This document shows, piece after piece, positions 32,476-40,078 of a stretch of 48,629 bases of DNA. How positions within the stretch are numbered: the first letter of the stretch is position 1; every line of letters starts with the position of its first letter. Origin of the DNA: an uncultured Limosilactobacillus sp. (lineage in GTDB: Bacteria; Bacillota; Bacilli; Lactobacillales; Lactobacillaceae). Made by a program: the position numbers and the translations under genes. The notes below the pieces were generated by a model that made no database searches, was not told where the DNA came from, and was given only the letters and a program-made list of their open reading frames with translations. The stretch covers positions 1 through 48,629 of the forward strand of contig NZ_CAKPYE010000013.1 in NCBI RefSeq assembly GCF_934202705.1. Direction: 5' to 3'.

Positions 32476-34158
32476 ATGTCCAAGAAAACTTATGGTGCCG
32501 ATATTGTGGTTGATAGTCTTCGTAAGCATCACATCGATTACGTCTTTGGAATTCCTGGGGCTAAAATTGATCGACTCTTTGAAGCCATCGATAATGGTCC
32601 GGCGGATAATCCTCAATTAATTGTGACCCGCCATGAACAAAATGCTATTTTTATGGCGCAAGCCTATGCCCGACTAACTGGAAAGACTGGCGTCACGATA
32701 GCTACCTCTGGTCCGGGGATTGGCAACCTGACAACCGGTTTAATGACGGCCAGTGCGGAAGGTGACGCAGTGTTGGCCATTGGTGGTCAAGTGCAACGAA
32801 AGGACCTGCATCGGGCTACCCACCAATCTGCTCCGGCAACCATGATGATGGCCCCCATTACTAATTATTCAGCTGAAATTGAAGATCCGGAAAACATTTC
32901 TGAAATCATGGCGAACGCTTTTGAGGCCAGCCAAGGGCCAAGACATGGTGGCGCCTTCGTTAGTTTGCCACAAGATGTTGACGATGCGCTCGTCAGCCAA
33001 AAGCCATTGCCTTACTACAACGGTGCCCAAGCTGGTCCCGCATCCCAGCATTCTCTGAACCAATTAGCAACCCTGATTTCGCAAGCAAAACTTCCAGTGC
33101 TATTAGTCGGCTTGCGTGGCGCAGACGACCGAACTGCAGCCGCCCTGCGTAAATTAATGAAAAATTACCATCTCCCGGTCGTTGAAACTTACCAAGCAGC
33201 GGGATTGGTTCCAAGAGAGCTGGAGAATGTTTCCTACTTTGGTCGAGTAGGATTGTTCCGCAACCAAGTCGGTGATCGCTTACTCTCATCGAGTGACTTA
33301 GTCGTCACAATTGGCTATGACCCGATTGAATACGAACCGCGAAACTGGAATAAAGAGGGTCACTTACGCATTGTTGATTGTGACACGACGGCAGCCCAAA
33401 TTGATAATAATTTCCAACCAGAAATGCAATTAGTCGGTGATCTGGCAGAAAGCCTCAATAACCTGAATCAATTACTCAGTGGCTATCGACTACCTGAGGA
33501 AGCTACCAGACGTCTTGCCCAATTCCGGAAAGAACTCATCGATGAAGATCAGATTGACCACCCTTCAACTAACGGGAAAACCAGTCATCCGTTGTCAATT
33601 GTTGCGGCACTGCAAAAGCAAGTCAACGATGACACAATTGTAACGGTTGATGTGGGTTCCCACTACATTTGGATGGCACGTCACTTCCGTTGCTACAAGC
33701 CACGCCACCTTTTGATGTCCAACGGAATGCAAACGTTAGGGGTTGCCTTGCCATGGGCCATGGTGGCTGCCATGCTGCATCCAGAACACAAAGTGCTGGC
33801 CGTTTGTGGTGATGGCGGCTTCCTTTATTCAGGAGCTGAACTGGCCACTGCGGTGGCCCACCACCTCAACTTAGTAATGGTAGTATGGAACGATGGCGGT
33901 CATTATGACATGGTTCGTTTCCAAGAAGAACTGAAATATGACCAACCAGCTGGTGTTAAATTTGGTGAAGTCGATATCGTTAAATATGCTGAATCATTTG
34001 GGGCCACGGGTCTCCGCGTCAACCAACCAGCTGATCTAAGCAAGGTCCTCAAACAAGCATTTGCTACCGCTGGTCCAGTCGTAGTCGATGTTCCCGTGGA
34101 CTATCGTCACAATAAGGAATTGGCCACTCACCTTGTCGATTCTGCACTGGGCCAATAA
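32476..34158 (+). CDS. alsS: Catabolic acetolactate synthase
   Basis: 560 residues from the ATG at 32476, 9 bases behind AAAGGAAGGG. The usual AlsS length and start (K-K-T-Y-G-A-D-I-V-V-D-S-L) support this over upstream in-frame ATGs that lie inside the promoter. TPP-enzyme features: G-I-P-G-A-K-I-D with R-H-E-Q-N-A-I-F-M-A near residue 50 (catalytic Glu), T-S-G-P-G-I-G-N-L, and the Mg/TPP motif G-D-G-G-F-L near residue 455 extending to W-N-D-G-G-H-Y. It condenses two pyruvates to alpha-acetolactate with CO2 release, first step of the acetoin/diacetyl branch, removing excess pyruvate and acid. alsD follows 11 bases later. Confidence 0.95.
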   Translation: MSKKTYGADIVVDSLRKHHIDYVFGIPGAKIDRLFEAIDNGPADNPQLIVTRHEQNAIFMAQAYARLTGKTGVTIATSGPGIGNLTTGLMTASAEGDAVLAIGGQVQRKDLHRATHQSAPATMMMAPITNYSAEIEDPENISEIMANAFEASQGPRHGGAFVSLPQDVDDALVSQKPLPYYNGAQAGPASQHSLNQLATLISQAKLPVLLVGLRGADDRTAAALRKLMKNYHLPVVETYQAAGLVPRELENVSYFGRVGLFRNQVGDRLLSSSDLVVTIGYDPIEYEPRNWNKEGHLRIVDCDTTAAQIDNNFQPEMQLVGDLAESLNNLNQLLSGYRLPEEATRRLAQFRKELIDEDQIDHPSTNGKTSHPLSIVAALQKQVNDDTIVTVDVGSHYIWMARHFRCYKPRHLLMSNGMQTLGVALPWAMVAAMLHPEHKVLAVCGDGGFLYSGAELATAVAHHLNLVMVVWNDGGHYDMVRFQEELKYDQPAGVKFGEVDIVKYAESFGATGLRVNQPADLSKVLKQAFATAGPVVVDVPVDYRHNKELATHLVDSALGQ

Positions 34159-34169
34159 GGAGGCTGCTT

Positions 34170-34886
34170 ATGAATACATTATATGAACATGGTACTTTAG
34201 CAATGCTGATGGCTAGAAATTTGGCTGGCACCATTACCCTACAGGAATTACTCAAGCACGGCAGCTACGGTTTAGGCACTTTTGAAGGTTTAGATGGTGA
34301 AGTGATGATTCTCGATAATGAAGTCTACCAAGCTGATTCAACCGGTAACGTGCATCATATTACCGATATGTCTAAAACTTTGCCATTTGCATCGGTCCAC
34401 TTCCCCCAAAAACCACGGGACGTGGCCTTAAAAGACCTTGACTTTAAATTACTGAATGGCGCCTTTGTTCACGATCATCAATTACAAAACGTTTTCGCCG
34501 CATTAAAATTACACGGAACCTTATCCGAAGTTCTGATCCGAATTGCGCCAAAACAAGTGCGCCCCTATCCTAGTCTCCTTGAGGTTGCCCAGGGCCAACC
34601 AACCTTTACTGCACAAGACATTAGCGGAACCATCTTTGGCTACTATGCACCATCTGCCTTTGGTAGTGTTACAGCAGCTGGCTGGCACCTTCACTTCATT
34701 AGCGATGATCACCAATTCGCTGGACATTTATTAAGCTTTGCGGCTCCACAAATGAACGGTAATTATGAAGTGTTTGACCAACTGGACCAACACTTCCCTA
34801 TCCATAATGACGAATTTCGCCAATCAGACGTTGATCTAAAGTCGTTACGCCAAGGGATCGCACAATCAGAAGGCCACCAGGGTTAA
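34170..34886 (+). CDS. alsD: Alpha-acetolactate decarboxylase
   Basis: 238 residues, the usual length. L-Y-E-H-G-T-L-A at the start, G-T-F-E-G-L-D-G-E near residue 36, and the zinc-binding H-L-H-F-I-S-D-D and F-A-G-H-L-L motif near residues 172-190 identify the family. It turns alpha-acetolactate into acetoin. AGGAGG lies 6 bases before the ATG and the gene is coupled with alsS. A strong symmetric terminator follows. Also named budA or aldB. Confidence 0.95.
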   Translation: MNTLYEHGTLAMLMARNLAGTITLQELLKHGSYGLGTFEGLDGEVMILDNEVYQADSTGNVHHITDMSKTLPFASVHFPQKPRDVALKDLDFKLLNGAFVHDHQLQNVFAALKLHGTLSEVLIRIAPKQVRPYPSLLEVAQGQPTFTAQDISGTIFGYYAPSAFGSVTAAGWHLHFISDDHQFAGHLLSFAAPQMNGNYEVFDQLDQHFPIHNDEFRQSDVDLKSLRQGIAQSEGHQG

Positions 34887-34920
34887 ACGCCTAACGAACT
34901 ATGACGAATAATTAAAAGTA

Positions 34921-34964
34921 ACTAAGCCACTAGTTAGAATTATTTATCTAACTAGTGGCTTAGT
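34921..34964 (+). terminator. Bidirectional terminator between alsD and the MATE gene
   Basis: An exact 18 bp stem (ACTAAGCCACTAGTTAGA and its complement) with an 8-base loop. Confidence 0.8.
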
Positions 34965-36296
34965 CTATTTATTGTGTGACTGCCAATTAAAAATTAAGCG
35001 ATACAAGATGTAGCCCAGAAGACAGGTAATGATATCACTGACCGCTTGGGCCCAAATAATTCCATGATACCCCGCTAAATGCCGTAATCCTTCCAAAACA
35101 ATCCAGTAGATCAGTCCTTGACGAGAAATTGACATTAAGAAGGCCCCAAAGGCGTTCCCAATCGATTGAAAAACTGTGGTATATACCAAGATCAGTCCGA
35201 CCAATGGTGTCGTAATAAACGTTGCTAATAACATTTGACTAGCCGCATTCACAATCACCGGTTGGGTCATAAAGAGACGGATAATCGGTTTAGCAAAAGC
35301 AATCAAGATTCCGCCCACCACAACTGTATAAACCACTTGGACCAAAAAATCAAAGCGCAAAATTTGGTGAAGCCGGGACCACTTCTTTGCACCATAGGTA
35401 AAGCCAATCAATGGTTGCGCACCAAAGGCAAAACCAACGATAACTAAAATTAAGACGGAATAAACCTTTTGAACAATCCCCATTGCCGCCACCATGTCGG
35501 CACCGTAAGCTCCCAATGAAGAATTCAGCAAGGCCATCCCAAAAGTTAGCGCAAAATTAGTAATAGATCCTGGAATTCCAATGGCGATCACTTCACAGAC
35601 CGTGTGGAAGTCAATCTTAATGAGGCGGGGGTTCAGCGATACATATTGAGCATACCGCAAAACCATCACTACTAAAATGACATCAGTGACGGCATAGCCA
35701 ATGACGTTAGCTAACGCAACCCCAGTGGTCCCCCATTTTAGAACAAACAAGAAGATTGGGTCCAAAATAATAGCAATGACCGTGCCCGTGACGGCCGCAA
35801 TCATCGCATGAGTTGCTAACCCTTCAGTCCGAATTAAATTTTGGGGAACAATTGAAAAAATTACAAACACGGCACCCAAACTGAGGACCCGATAGAAATT
35901 AGCAGCTTCCGCATAGGTGCTGGCCTTAGCACCCAGCATGACCAAGATTGGGTGTTCAAATCCCAGTAAGATGATTGTTAGCAAAACCCCAATAATCACG
36001 GAACCATATAAACAAAAGCTGGTCACCCGCTTCGTTAGATGAACCTGCTTTTCACCTAACAATCGTGAAACAACGGAACTGCCACCCAAGCCAAAGATAT
36101 CAGCAATGGCGAGCAAGAAGGTAAATAATGGCGCCCCAATCGTCACGCCAGCCACCATTTTCGGATCGCCAGTTTTAGCCACGAAGACGGTATCAGCTAA
36201 GTTATAAATCATAGTGGTGATCATCCCAAGCACCACTGGCAAGGCAAGTTTAAAATACGCTCGTTTCACCGGTGCTTTTAAAAATAAATTATCCAC
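34965..36296 (-). CDS. MATE-family multidrug exporter
   Basis: About 443 residues with 12 membrane segments in two related halves. Diagnostic: L-A-L-P-V-V-L-G-M at helix 1, G-L-G-G-S-S-V-V-S-R-L-L-G between helices 2 and 3, and G-F-A-F-G-A-Q-P-L-I-G-F-T-Y-G-A-K in the second half. This is the DinF/NorM-like group that exports cationic or toxic compounds with Na or H antiport. The GTG at 36296, 7 bases behind AAAGGAG, is the likely start; a TTG two codons earlier is too close to that site and the nearby ATG is out of frame. The leader has its own promoter and a long hairpin. Confidence 0.9.
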   Translation of the reverse strand: MDNLFLKAPVKRAYFKLALPVVLGMITTMIYNLADTVFVAKTGDPKMVAGVTIGAPLFTFLLAIADIFGLGGSSVVSRLLGEKQVHLTKRVTSFCLYGSVIIGVLLTIILLGFEHPILVMLGAKASTYAEAANFYRVLSLGAVFVIFSIVPQNLIRTEGLATHAMIAAVTGTVIAIILDPIFLFVLKWGTTGVALANVIGYAVTDVILVVMVLRYAQYVSLNPRLIKIDFHTVCEVIAIGIPGSITNFALTFGMALLNSSLGAYGADMVAAMGIVQKVYSVLILVIVGFAFGAQPLIGFTYGAKKWSRLHQILRFDFLVQVVYTVVVGGILIAFAKPIIRLFMTQPVIVNAASQMLLATFITTPLVGLILVYTTVFQSIGNAFGAFLMSISRQGLIYWIVLEGLRHLAGYHGIIWAQAVSDIITCLLGYILYRLIFNWQSHNK

Positions 36297-36314
36297 ATTC
36301 AAACTCCTTTACAA

Positions 36315-36369
36315 CGAAAAAGGGCCATTCGTGAAGGAGGTTAAACGGTATCTTCACAAGTGACCCTTT
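36315..36369 (-). promoter_or_regulatory. Long leader hairpin with T-run in front of the MATE gene (attenuator candidate)
   Basis: On the minus strand an 18-position stem with one mismatch pairs AAAGGGTCACTTGTGAAG with CTTCACGAATGGCCCTTT, loop of 15 bases, then TTTTTCG. The loop side contains CCTCCTT, complementary to the AAGGAG of the downstream ribosome site. Confidence 0.65.
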
Positions 36370-36389
36370 AGATTTAAATTAACGATACT

Positions 36390-36418
36390 ATTTTATTGAA
36401 ATTTTCGAAATTATGCAA
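36390..36418 (-). promoter_or_regulatory. Promoter upstream of the MATE leader hairpin
   Basis: On the minus strand TTGCAT (36413-36418), 17-base spacer, TAAAAT (36390-36395). The hairpin lies downstream, within the transcript. Confidence 0.55.
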
Positions 36419-36435
36419 TAGCAAAAAGTTAAAAA

Positions 36436-37230
36436 TTAAAAAATAGTTGGAACAAGTCCGCCATCCATTCGTAATGCTTCACCAGAGAAAGAACCCGAAT
36501 ACGGGCTAGCCACAAACGCAGTAAACCTGCCAATCTCTTCCGGACGAATCAGGCGTTGAATTTGCGACAAGGGCCGGTGATTCTTCATAAAGTCACTTTC
36601 CCACTCATCCTTTGGCAGATCAGTCTTGCTATACATATCCACTAACATCTGTTGAACGCCCTCTGTTAATGTTGAGCCCGGCATAATTGTGTTAACCGTT
36701 ACGTGGGTTCCCTTTGTCAGTTTAGACAGGCTTTTGGCCAAGGAAAGATTCATTGTCTTGGTCAAACTATATTGTGGCATTTCGCCTGATGGCATAATTG
36801 CTTCCTCACTAGCAATAAAAATAATCCGACCCGCATCATGCTTTAACATCTTTGGTAAATAAAATTTAGCCAGTAGATTTCCGGACGTCACATTGACATC
36901 AATAAAGTGTTGCCAAGTTGCCTCATAAATAGCAAAGTAATCCATCGGTTTAAAAATTCCCATGTTATTAACTAAGATATCGACTTCTGGAAATTGTTGA
37001 AACAATTTTTGCCGTTCTTCTGCCACTGAAATATCAAAAGCGGCGCCTTGCGGGTTAGTTTCAGGAAACTTCTCTTTTAAGTCATTAACCACTGTGTCCA
37101 CAACTGCTTGTTTCCGCCCGTTAATAATGACGTTAACACCTTCCCTAGCCATCTCAACAGCGATGGCTTTACCAATTCCCTTAGTAGAACCAGTAATTAA
37201 TGCTGTTTTCCCATTTAAACCTAGTTGCAT
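36436..37230 (-). CDS. Short-chain dehydrogenase/reductase (SDR)
   Basis: 264 residues of the classical SDR family: T-G-S-T-K-G-I-G-K-A-I near residue 14 (cofactor loop), N-N-M-G-I near 91, a serine in A-S-E-E-A-I-M-P-S about residue 141 and Y-S-L-T-K (Tyr and Lys of the catalytic set) near 155. Arg in I-N-G-R-K after strand 2 suggests NADPH preference. Substrate unknown. AGGAGGG-type site (TTGGAGGG) precedes the ATG. A TTGTAA/TATAAT promoter overlapped by a palindrome suggests dedicated control. It borders the prophage-remnant region. Confidence 0.9.
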   Translation of the reverse strand: MQLGLNGKTALITGSTKGIGKAIAVEMAREGVNVIINGRKQAVVDTVVNDLKEKFPETNPQGAAFDISVAEERQKLFQQFPEVDILVNNMGIFKPMDYFAIYEATWQHFIDVNVTSGNLLAKFYLPKMLKHDAGRIIFIASEEAIMPSGEMPQYSLTKTMNLSLAKSLSKLTKGTHVTVNTIMPGSTLTEGVQQMLVDMYSKTDLPKDEWESDFMKNHRPLSQIQRLIRPEEIGRFTAFVASPYSGSFSGEALRMDGGLVPTIF

Positions 37231-37288
37231 ATGAAACCCTCCAATCTTTTTGATTGATTATCATTATTTCGTTCATTGGCTTGAATTG

Positions 37289-37317
37289 ATTATAAATGAA
37301 TAGCTTACTTTTTACAA
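37289..37317 (-). promoter_or_regulatory. Promoter of the SDR gene
   Basis: On the minus strand TTGTAA (37312-37317), exactly 17 bases, TATAAT (37289-37294). Confidence 0.65.
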
Positions 37318-37343
37318 GTAAATTTGATGATATTATTATCAAA
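37305..37343. promoter_or_regulatory. Two adjacent palindromes over and upstream of the SDR -35
   Basis: TTACTT-TTTAC-AAGTAA (37305-37321) covers the -35 element; TTTGAT with ATCAAA (37323-37343) lies next to it. They are candidate operators for an unlinked regulator. Confidence 0.45.
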
Positions 37344-37628
37344 TATTTCAATATATTGGTAGTCCGAACTTTAGCAACCTGTTCAACTTTTTGTTTACTT
37401 CTCGTAAAGTAACCCAACGTGCAGTTACTAAATTAGTTATTTCACTGTTCTTGGAAATACCTACATGATGAATAATCTTGTACTTTCCGTAAAAGCTTGT
37501 ATCAATAAGCCACGTTACCATCACGATCATTACAGCTGAAAATTTGGTACTGGTGCATAACTACCCTTTTAGTCCGTTGCAGGAGACGATTACTCAAGCT
37601 TTATTTAACGTCCACTGCATATGGGAAC
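37344..37628. other. Intergenic stretch without a recognisable gene
   Basis: Together with the SDR leader, the gap from 37231 to 37647 carries no supportable gene. Short open frames on the minus strand (up to 60 codons) lack ribosome sites and known motifs. Composition and neighbours suggest decayed prophage DNA. Confidence 0.4.
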
Positions 37629-37647
37629 GAACAAAATAAAAAGCAGA

Positions 37648-37839
37648 TTATTCATCAGGTTTAATAAAACTATATGGTGATACATCATCAACACCATGCA
37701 AATTACCATAAATAGAAATAGTTAATTTGGTTTTGCCTAATTCAGTATTTGACTCAATTTTTAGATTGTTCCAAGCTGAAAGCTTAGTGCTGTCGATATA
37801 TAGGCCATCTTTATTTAATCGAAAAGTATTGTATTTTAT
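37648..37839 (-). pseudogene. Small prophage gene, copy 1, start codon lost
   Basis: A 64-codon frame related to the plus-strand copy at 39887. It reads K-Y-N-T-F-R-L-N-K-D-G-L-Y-I-D-S-T-K and ends F-I-K-P-D-E. The frame is open throughout, but the ATG of the other copy is ATA here and an in-frame TAA lies directly before it. Function unknown; the position after the toxin/immunity pair is the same in both remnants. Confidence 0.7.
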
Positions 37840-37845
37840 TTAAAT

Positions 37846-37885
37846 TACCTCAAAATAAAAAGCACTCAGAATTAATCTGAATGCT
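37846..37885 (-). terminator. Terminator after the putative immunity gene
   Basis: AGCATTCAGA-TTAAT-TCTGAGTGCT then TTTTATTTT on the minus strand. The same terminator occurs at 39841. Confidence 0.75.
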
Positions 37886-37909
37886 TACTTGTTAAAATGA
37901 TCTTCCTAA

Positions 37910-38122
37910 CTAACCACCATAAACAATTTCTGGCCATTCTGTTAGCTTTGTGTTTTCTTCTAAAAGGCAATGAGTAAAATAGTTTTCTTCTTCTTTGCTC
38001 AACATCTTTTCTCCACTAGGAAGAAATTGGACTATGGGATCATGTACTTCATCAGTGACCGGAACGTTTGGATCAGTATGCATTGCATCATATACCATTT
38101 TTTCAATCATGGTTTTTCGCAT
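37910..38122 (-). CDS. Small acidic protein, putative immunity partner of the toxin remnant
   Basis: 70 residues, acidic, no membrane segment: M-R-K-T-M-I-E-K-M-V-Y-D-A-M-H at the start and W-P-E-I-V-Y-G-G at the end. It overlaps the end of the JAMM-like toxin frame by 16 bases, the place where MuF-toxin loci carry their immunity gene. I do not recognise the family. The frame is intact although the toxin gene upstream is broken, so it may still be translated. A terminator follows. Confidence 0.55.
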   Translation of the reverse strand: MRKTMIEKMVYDAMHTDPNVPVTDEVHDPIVQFLPSGEKMLSKEEENYFTHCLLEENTKLTEWPEIVYGG

Positions 38123-38862
38123 TTTAATCCAAACCTCCTCAGCTCAAGAATAACCTTCTCTTCAGCTTCGTCTTCGTTTAAATTATAAGGTGGATTGCGA
38201 TACTGCGCAATATACTTATCAATGATTTCTTTATGAAATGGCATATTACCAGTAGCATATTTGTATAATCTACCATCATGAGTAATAACAAGTCCAAAAT
38301 CATAACCTCTATATCCTACCGCAACAAAGTCAGAACCTGTTGGTGGAATATTAGTAGGATGAGTGTGCATTCCAATCACTGATTCTCTTCCATAATGTGT
38401 TTGCAAATTAGAAATGACTTTGCTTGGAATCCCAACTTCCAATTTCTTTTCTTGTCCAAAAGCTTTATTTACAATTTTGCAGTTAGAATTAAAAAAATAA
38501 CTATCTTGTCAGTATTCTGACAATGAGTCAGCATAGCAACAGCATACTTGTACAATTGTCGATTAAGCTTCTTGTTAGTAGAAATCTTAGAAAATTTATT
38601 ACGATACTCTTTTGAATGGATATAATTCATATCAACAGAATTGTTAACAACTCGTATTTTTCAACGTTTGCTTGCTTGCTTTTCTGTAGCTCTACTTCAT
38701 CAGAAACATATACCCAAAATAGAACAACGACAGTTCGGATGAACAGGAATCATCGGCGCATCTTTCACCGTATAAATACCTGGTTCAATATTTTCCTCAT
38801 CAGGTTCGGCATACCATTTGCAATATTCATAACCATTAGATTTCAATGACTTTAATTAAATC
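38107..38862 (-). pseudogene. Remnant of a MuF-type minor head protein with C-terminal JAMM-like polymorphic toxin
   Basis: Read on the minus strand, the first part gives Y-E-Y-C-K-W-Y-A-E-P-D-E-E-N and then I-P-V-H-P-N-C-R-C-S-I, the C-terminal signature of SPP1 gp7/Mu gpF-like minor head proteins. After a frameshift near 38700 comes a linker (Y-V-S-D-E-V-E-L-Q-K), and after another shift D-M-N-Y-I-H-S-K-E-Y-R-N-K-F. The last open part (111 codons, 38107-38442) has G-M-H-T-H-P-T-N-I-P-P-T-G-S-D-F, the H-x-H and S-x-x-D-like JAMM zinc-protease motif. Such phage-borne fusions are known as MuF polymorphic toxins. Several frameshifts and loss of the N-terminus make this copy inactive. Confidence 0.7.
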
Positions 38863-39100
38863 TTTTGATTACCGCGCCATTTAAACATTATTAAAGCTTT
38901 CCTAGTTCTGCCACAAGCGCGAGCTAAATTCAACAATCATGCCATAATTTACGCTTTATACTAGTAGCAAGAGCTAGCTGCGTACACTACATACATGAGA
39001 AAATAAGATAAATCCTTTGCAAAGCGCCGAAGGGTTCAATAAAGTGGCTTAAATATTTAAAAATTATAGTAAAATATTAAATGAAAGGCAGGTGACTCAT

Positions 39101-39313
39101 ATGAGAAATAAATGGTTATTATTTTACAATAGCAAATATTTCTTACCATTAATGGCAATTATAATTTTGGCTGTTGAAACCGTAGTTTTCATTAAAATCA
39201 TGGATGATTTTAATTTATGGGTTGCCTTAATAGCAGTTATTATGCTTGCTGTCGTAGTCAAAGTAGTTACAACTTTACTCACGACGATTTTAGGAAGATC
39301 CCGACATACATAA
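39101..39313 (+). CDS. Small two-segment membrane protein, related to that at 32053
   Basis: 70 residues from the ATG at 39101, 6 bases behind AGGTG. It has a short polar start (R-N-K-W-L-L-F-Y-N-S-K-Y-F), two membrane segments (about 15-34 and 40-63) and a basic end (G-R-S-R-H-T). It shares F-Y-N/H-S-K-x-F, the E-T within segment 1 and L-W at segment 2 with the 69-residue protein at 32053. A TAAAAT -10 lies about 25 bases upstream. It is the only clearly intact gene in the middle of the two prophage remnants. Function unknown. Confidence 0.65.
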   Translation: MRNKWLLFYNSKYFLPLMAIIILAVETVVFIKIMDDFNLWVALIAVIMLAVVVKVVTTLLTTILGRSRHT

Positions 39314-39337
39314 TCACGGTTTAGGTAACTAAGATCT

Positions 39338-39363
39338 GGAGATCCCCACATACGTGGGAATAC
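39338..39363. repeat. Solitary degenerate type I-E-like CRISPR repeat
   Basis: GGAGATCCCCACATACGTGGGAATAC resembles the 28-base repeat of lactobacillar type I-E arrays (form GGATC-n-CCCC-n-CATACG-n-GGGGAATAC) with two bases missing. No second repeat lies within 200 bases on either side and no cas genes are in the window. Confidence 0.35.
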
Positions 39364-39375
39364 TACACAGCTTAA

Positions 39376-39504
39376 ATTAATTCCATTAAAAAGAATGATT
39401 ATGTTGAAGGTATCTATAAGATTAACAAGGTGCCATTAATTCCTGATGATACTTACCCTGGCTGTCGTTGTACGGTTTCTGAAACGTGGGCCGAAGGTAA
39501 TTAA
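39376..39504 (+). pseudogene. C-terminal fragment of a MuF/SPP1 gp7-like minor head protein
   Basis: The open frame ends in K-V-P-L-I-P-D-D-T-Y-P-G-C-R-C-T followed by V-S-E-T-W-A-E-G-N and a stop. The P-G-C-R-C-T cluster corresponds to H-P-N-C-R-C of the minus-strand remnant. No start codon and no N-terminal part exist. No toxin domain follows; the stop is reached 16 residues after the cysteine pair. Confidence 0.65.
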
Positions 39505-39618
39505 CGATGATGCTATGCTTCATAGAAGCGCGCAACAGCTAAAAGAGAACCGAAGGGTTTCGACTGATTTGATGAATTGAATTTTAGGAGACGTTATTAG
39601 AGTATCAAAGAGGTGGCA

Positions 39619-39840
39619 ATGGTGATTAGGGTTATTGATCAATTTAATTTACCTTCGGGATTTGGATTGATTATTCAGGGTAATAATGATGTCAATCCTG
39701 GCGATCAATTAGTTGATGAGCAAGGAAATGTAGCAACTATCACGGATAGGTCATTTCAATCAGTAAAAGCTGATAAAGCTAAAATTGTGACTGTAATGAT
39801 TGATCGAAAAGTTTCGGGAAAACAACTCAAACTTAATTAA
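39619..39840 (+). CDS. Small beta-rich protein of the plus-strand prophage remnant
   Basis: 73 residues from the ATG at 39619, 5 bases behind AGAGG; a GTG at 39613 is too close to that site. The sequence alternates hydrophobic strands and Gly/Asp turns: F-G-L-I-I-Q-G-N-N-D-V-N-P-G-D-Q-L-V-D-E, V-A-T-I-T-D. This resembles a small barrel of the translation-factor type, but no family is claimed. In position it matches the putative immunity gene of the minus-strand remnant, yet the sequences are unrelated. A terminator follows. Confidence 0.6.
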   Translation: MVIRVIDQFNLPSGFGLIIQGNNDVNPGDQLVDEQGNVATITDRSFQSVKADKAKIVTVMIDRKVSGKQLKLN

Positions 39841-39875
39841 GCATTCAGATTAATTCTGGGTGCTTTTTATTTTGG
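39841..39875 (+). terminator. Terminator after the small beta-rich protein gene
   Basis: GCATTCAGATTAATTCTGGGTGC stem-loop followed by TTTTTATTTT; a copy of the one at 37846. Confidence 0.75.
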
Positions 39876-39886
39876 AGGTGGTTTAA

Positions 39887-40078
39887 ATGAAATACAATAC
39901 TTTCCGGTTAAAGAAAGATGGCCTCTATATCGACAACACTAAACTTTCAGTTTGGAACAATCTATAAATTGAGTCAAATACTGAATTAGACAAAACAAAA
40001 TTAACTATTTCTATTTGTAGTAATTTGCATGGTGTTGATGATGTAGACCAATATAGTTTTATTAAACCGGATAAATAA
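39887..40078 (+). pseudogene. Small prophage gene, copy 2, internal stop codon
   Basis: The ATG at 39887 has a good GGAGGTGG site. The frame reads M-K-Y-N-T-F-R-L-K-K-D-G-L-Y-I-D and is cut by TAA at codon 26, where copy 1 has AAA (Lys). Downstream it continues in the same frame to F-I-K-P-D-K and a natural stop. Between them the two copies allow the ancestral 63-residue protein to be reconstructed. Confidence 0.7.

Larger units (their letters stand above)
37629..37886 (-). repeat. Inverted copy 1 of a prophage-derived module (terminator plus small gene plus terminator)
   Basis: Its reverse complement aligns along its whole length with 39839-40100, differing at a minority of positions. Both copies contain the same terminator, small gene and trailing terminator. 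They point away from each other. Confidence 0.85.

Noticed and set aside
37348..37530. A 60-codon minus-strand frame between the SDR gene and the prophage remnant
   Set aside because: No ribosome site, no recognisable motif and in-frame decay in neighbouring DNA. It may be a phage fragment but cannot be supported.
38863..39090. Attachment site from the repeated CCGAAGGGTT motif near 39027 and 39548
   Set aside because: The shared stretch is only about ten bases, lies inside decayed DNA and no integrase gene is nearby.
39338..39363. A CRISPR array
   Set aside because: Only one repeat-like unit is present, without a second copy or cas genes; kept only as a solitary repeat-like element.
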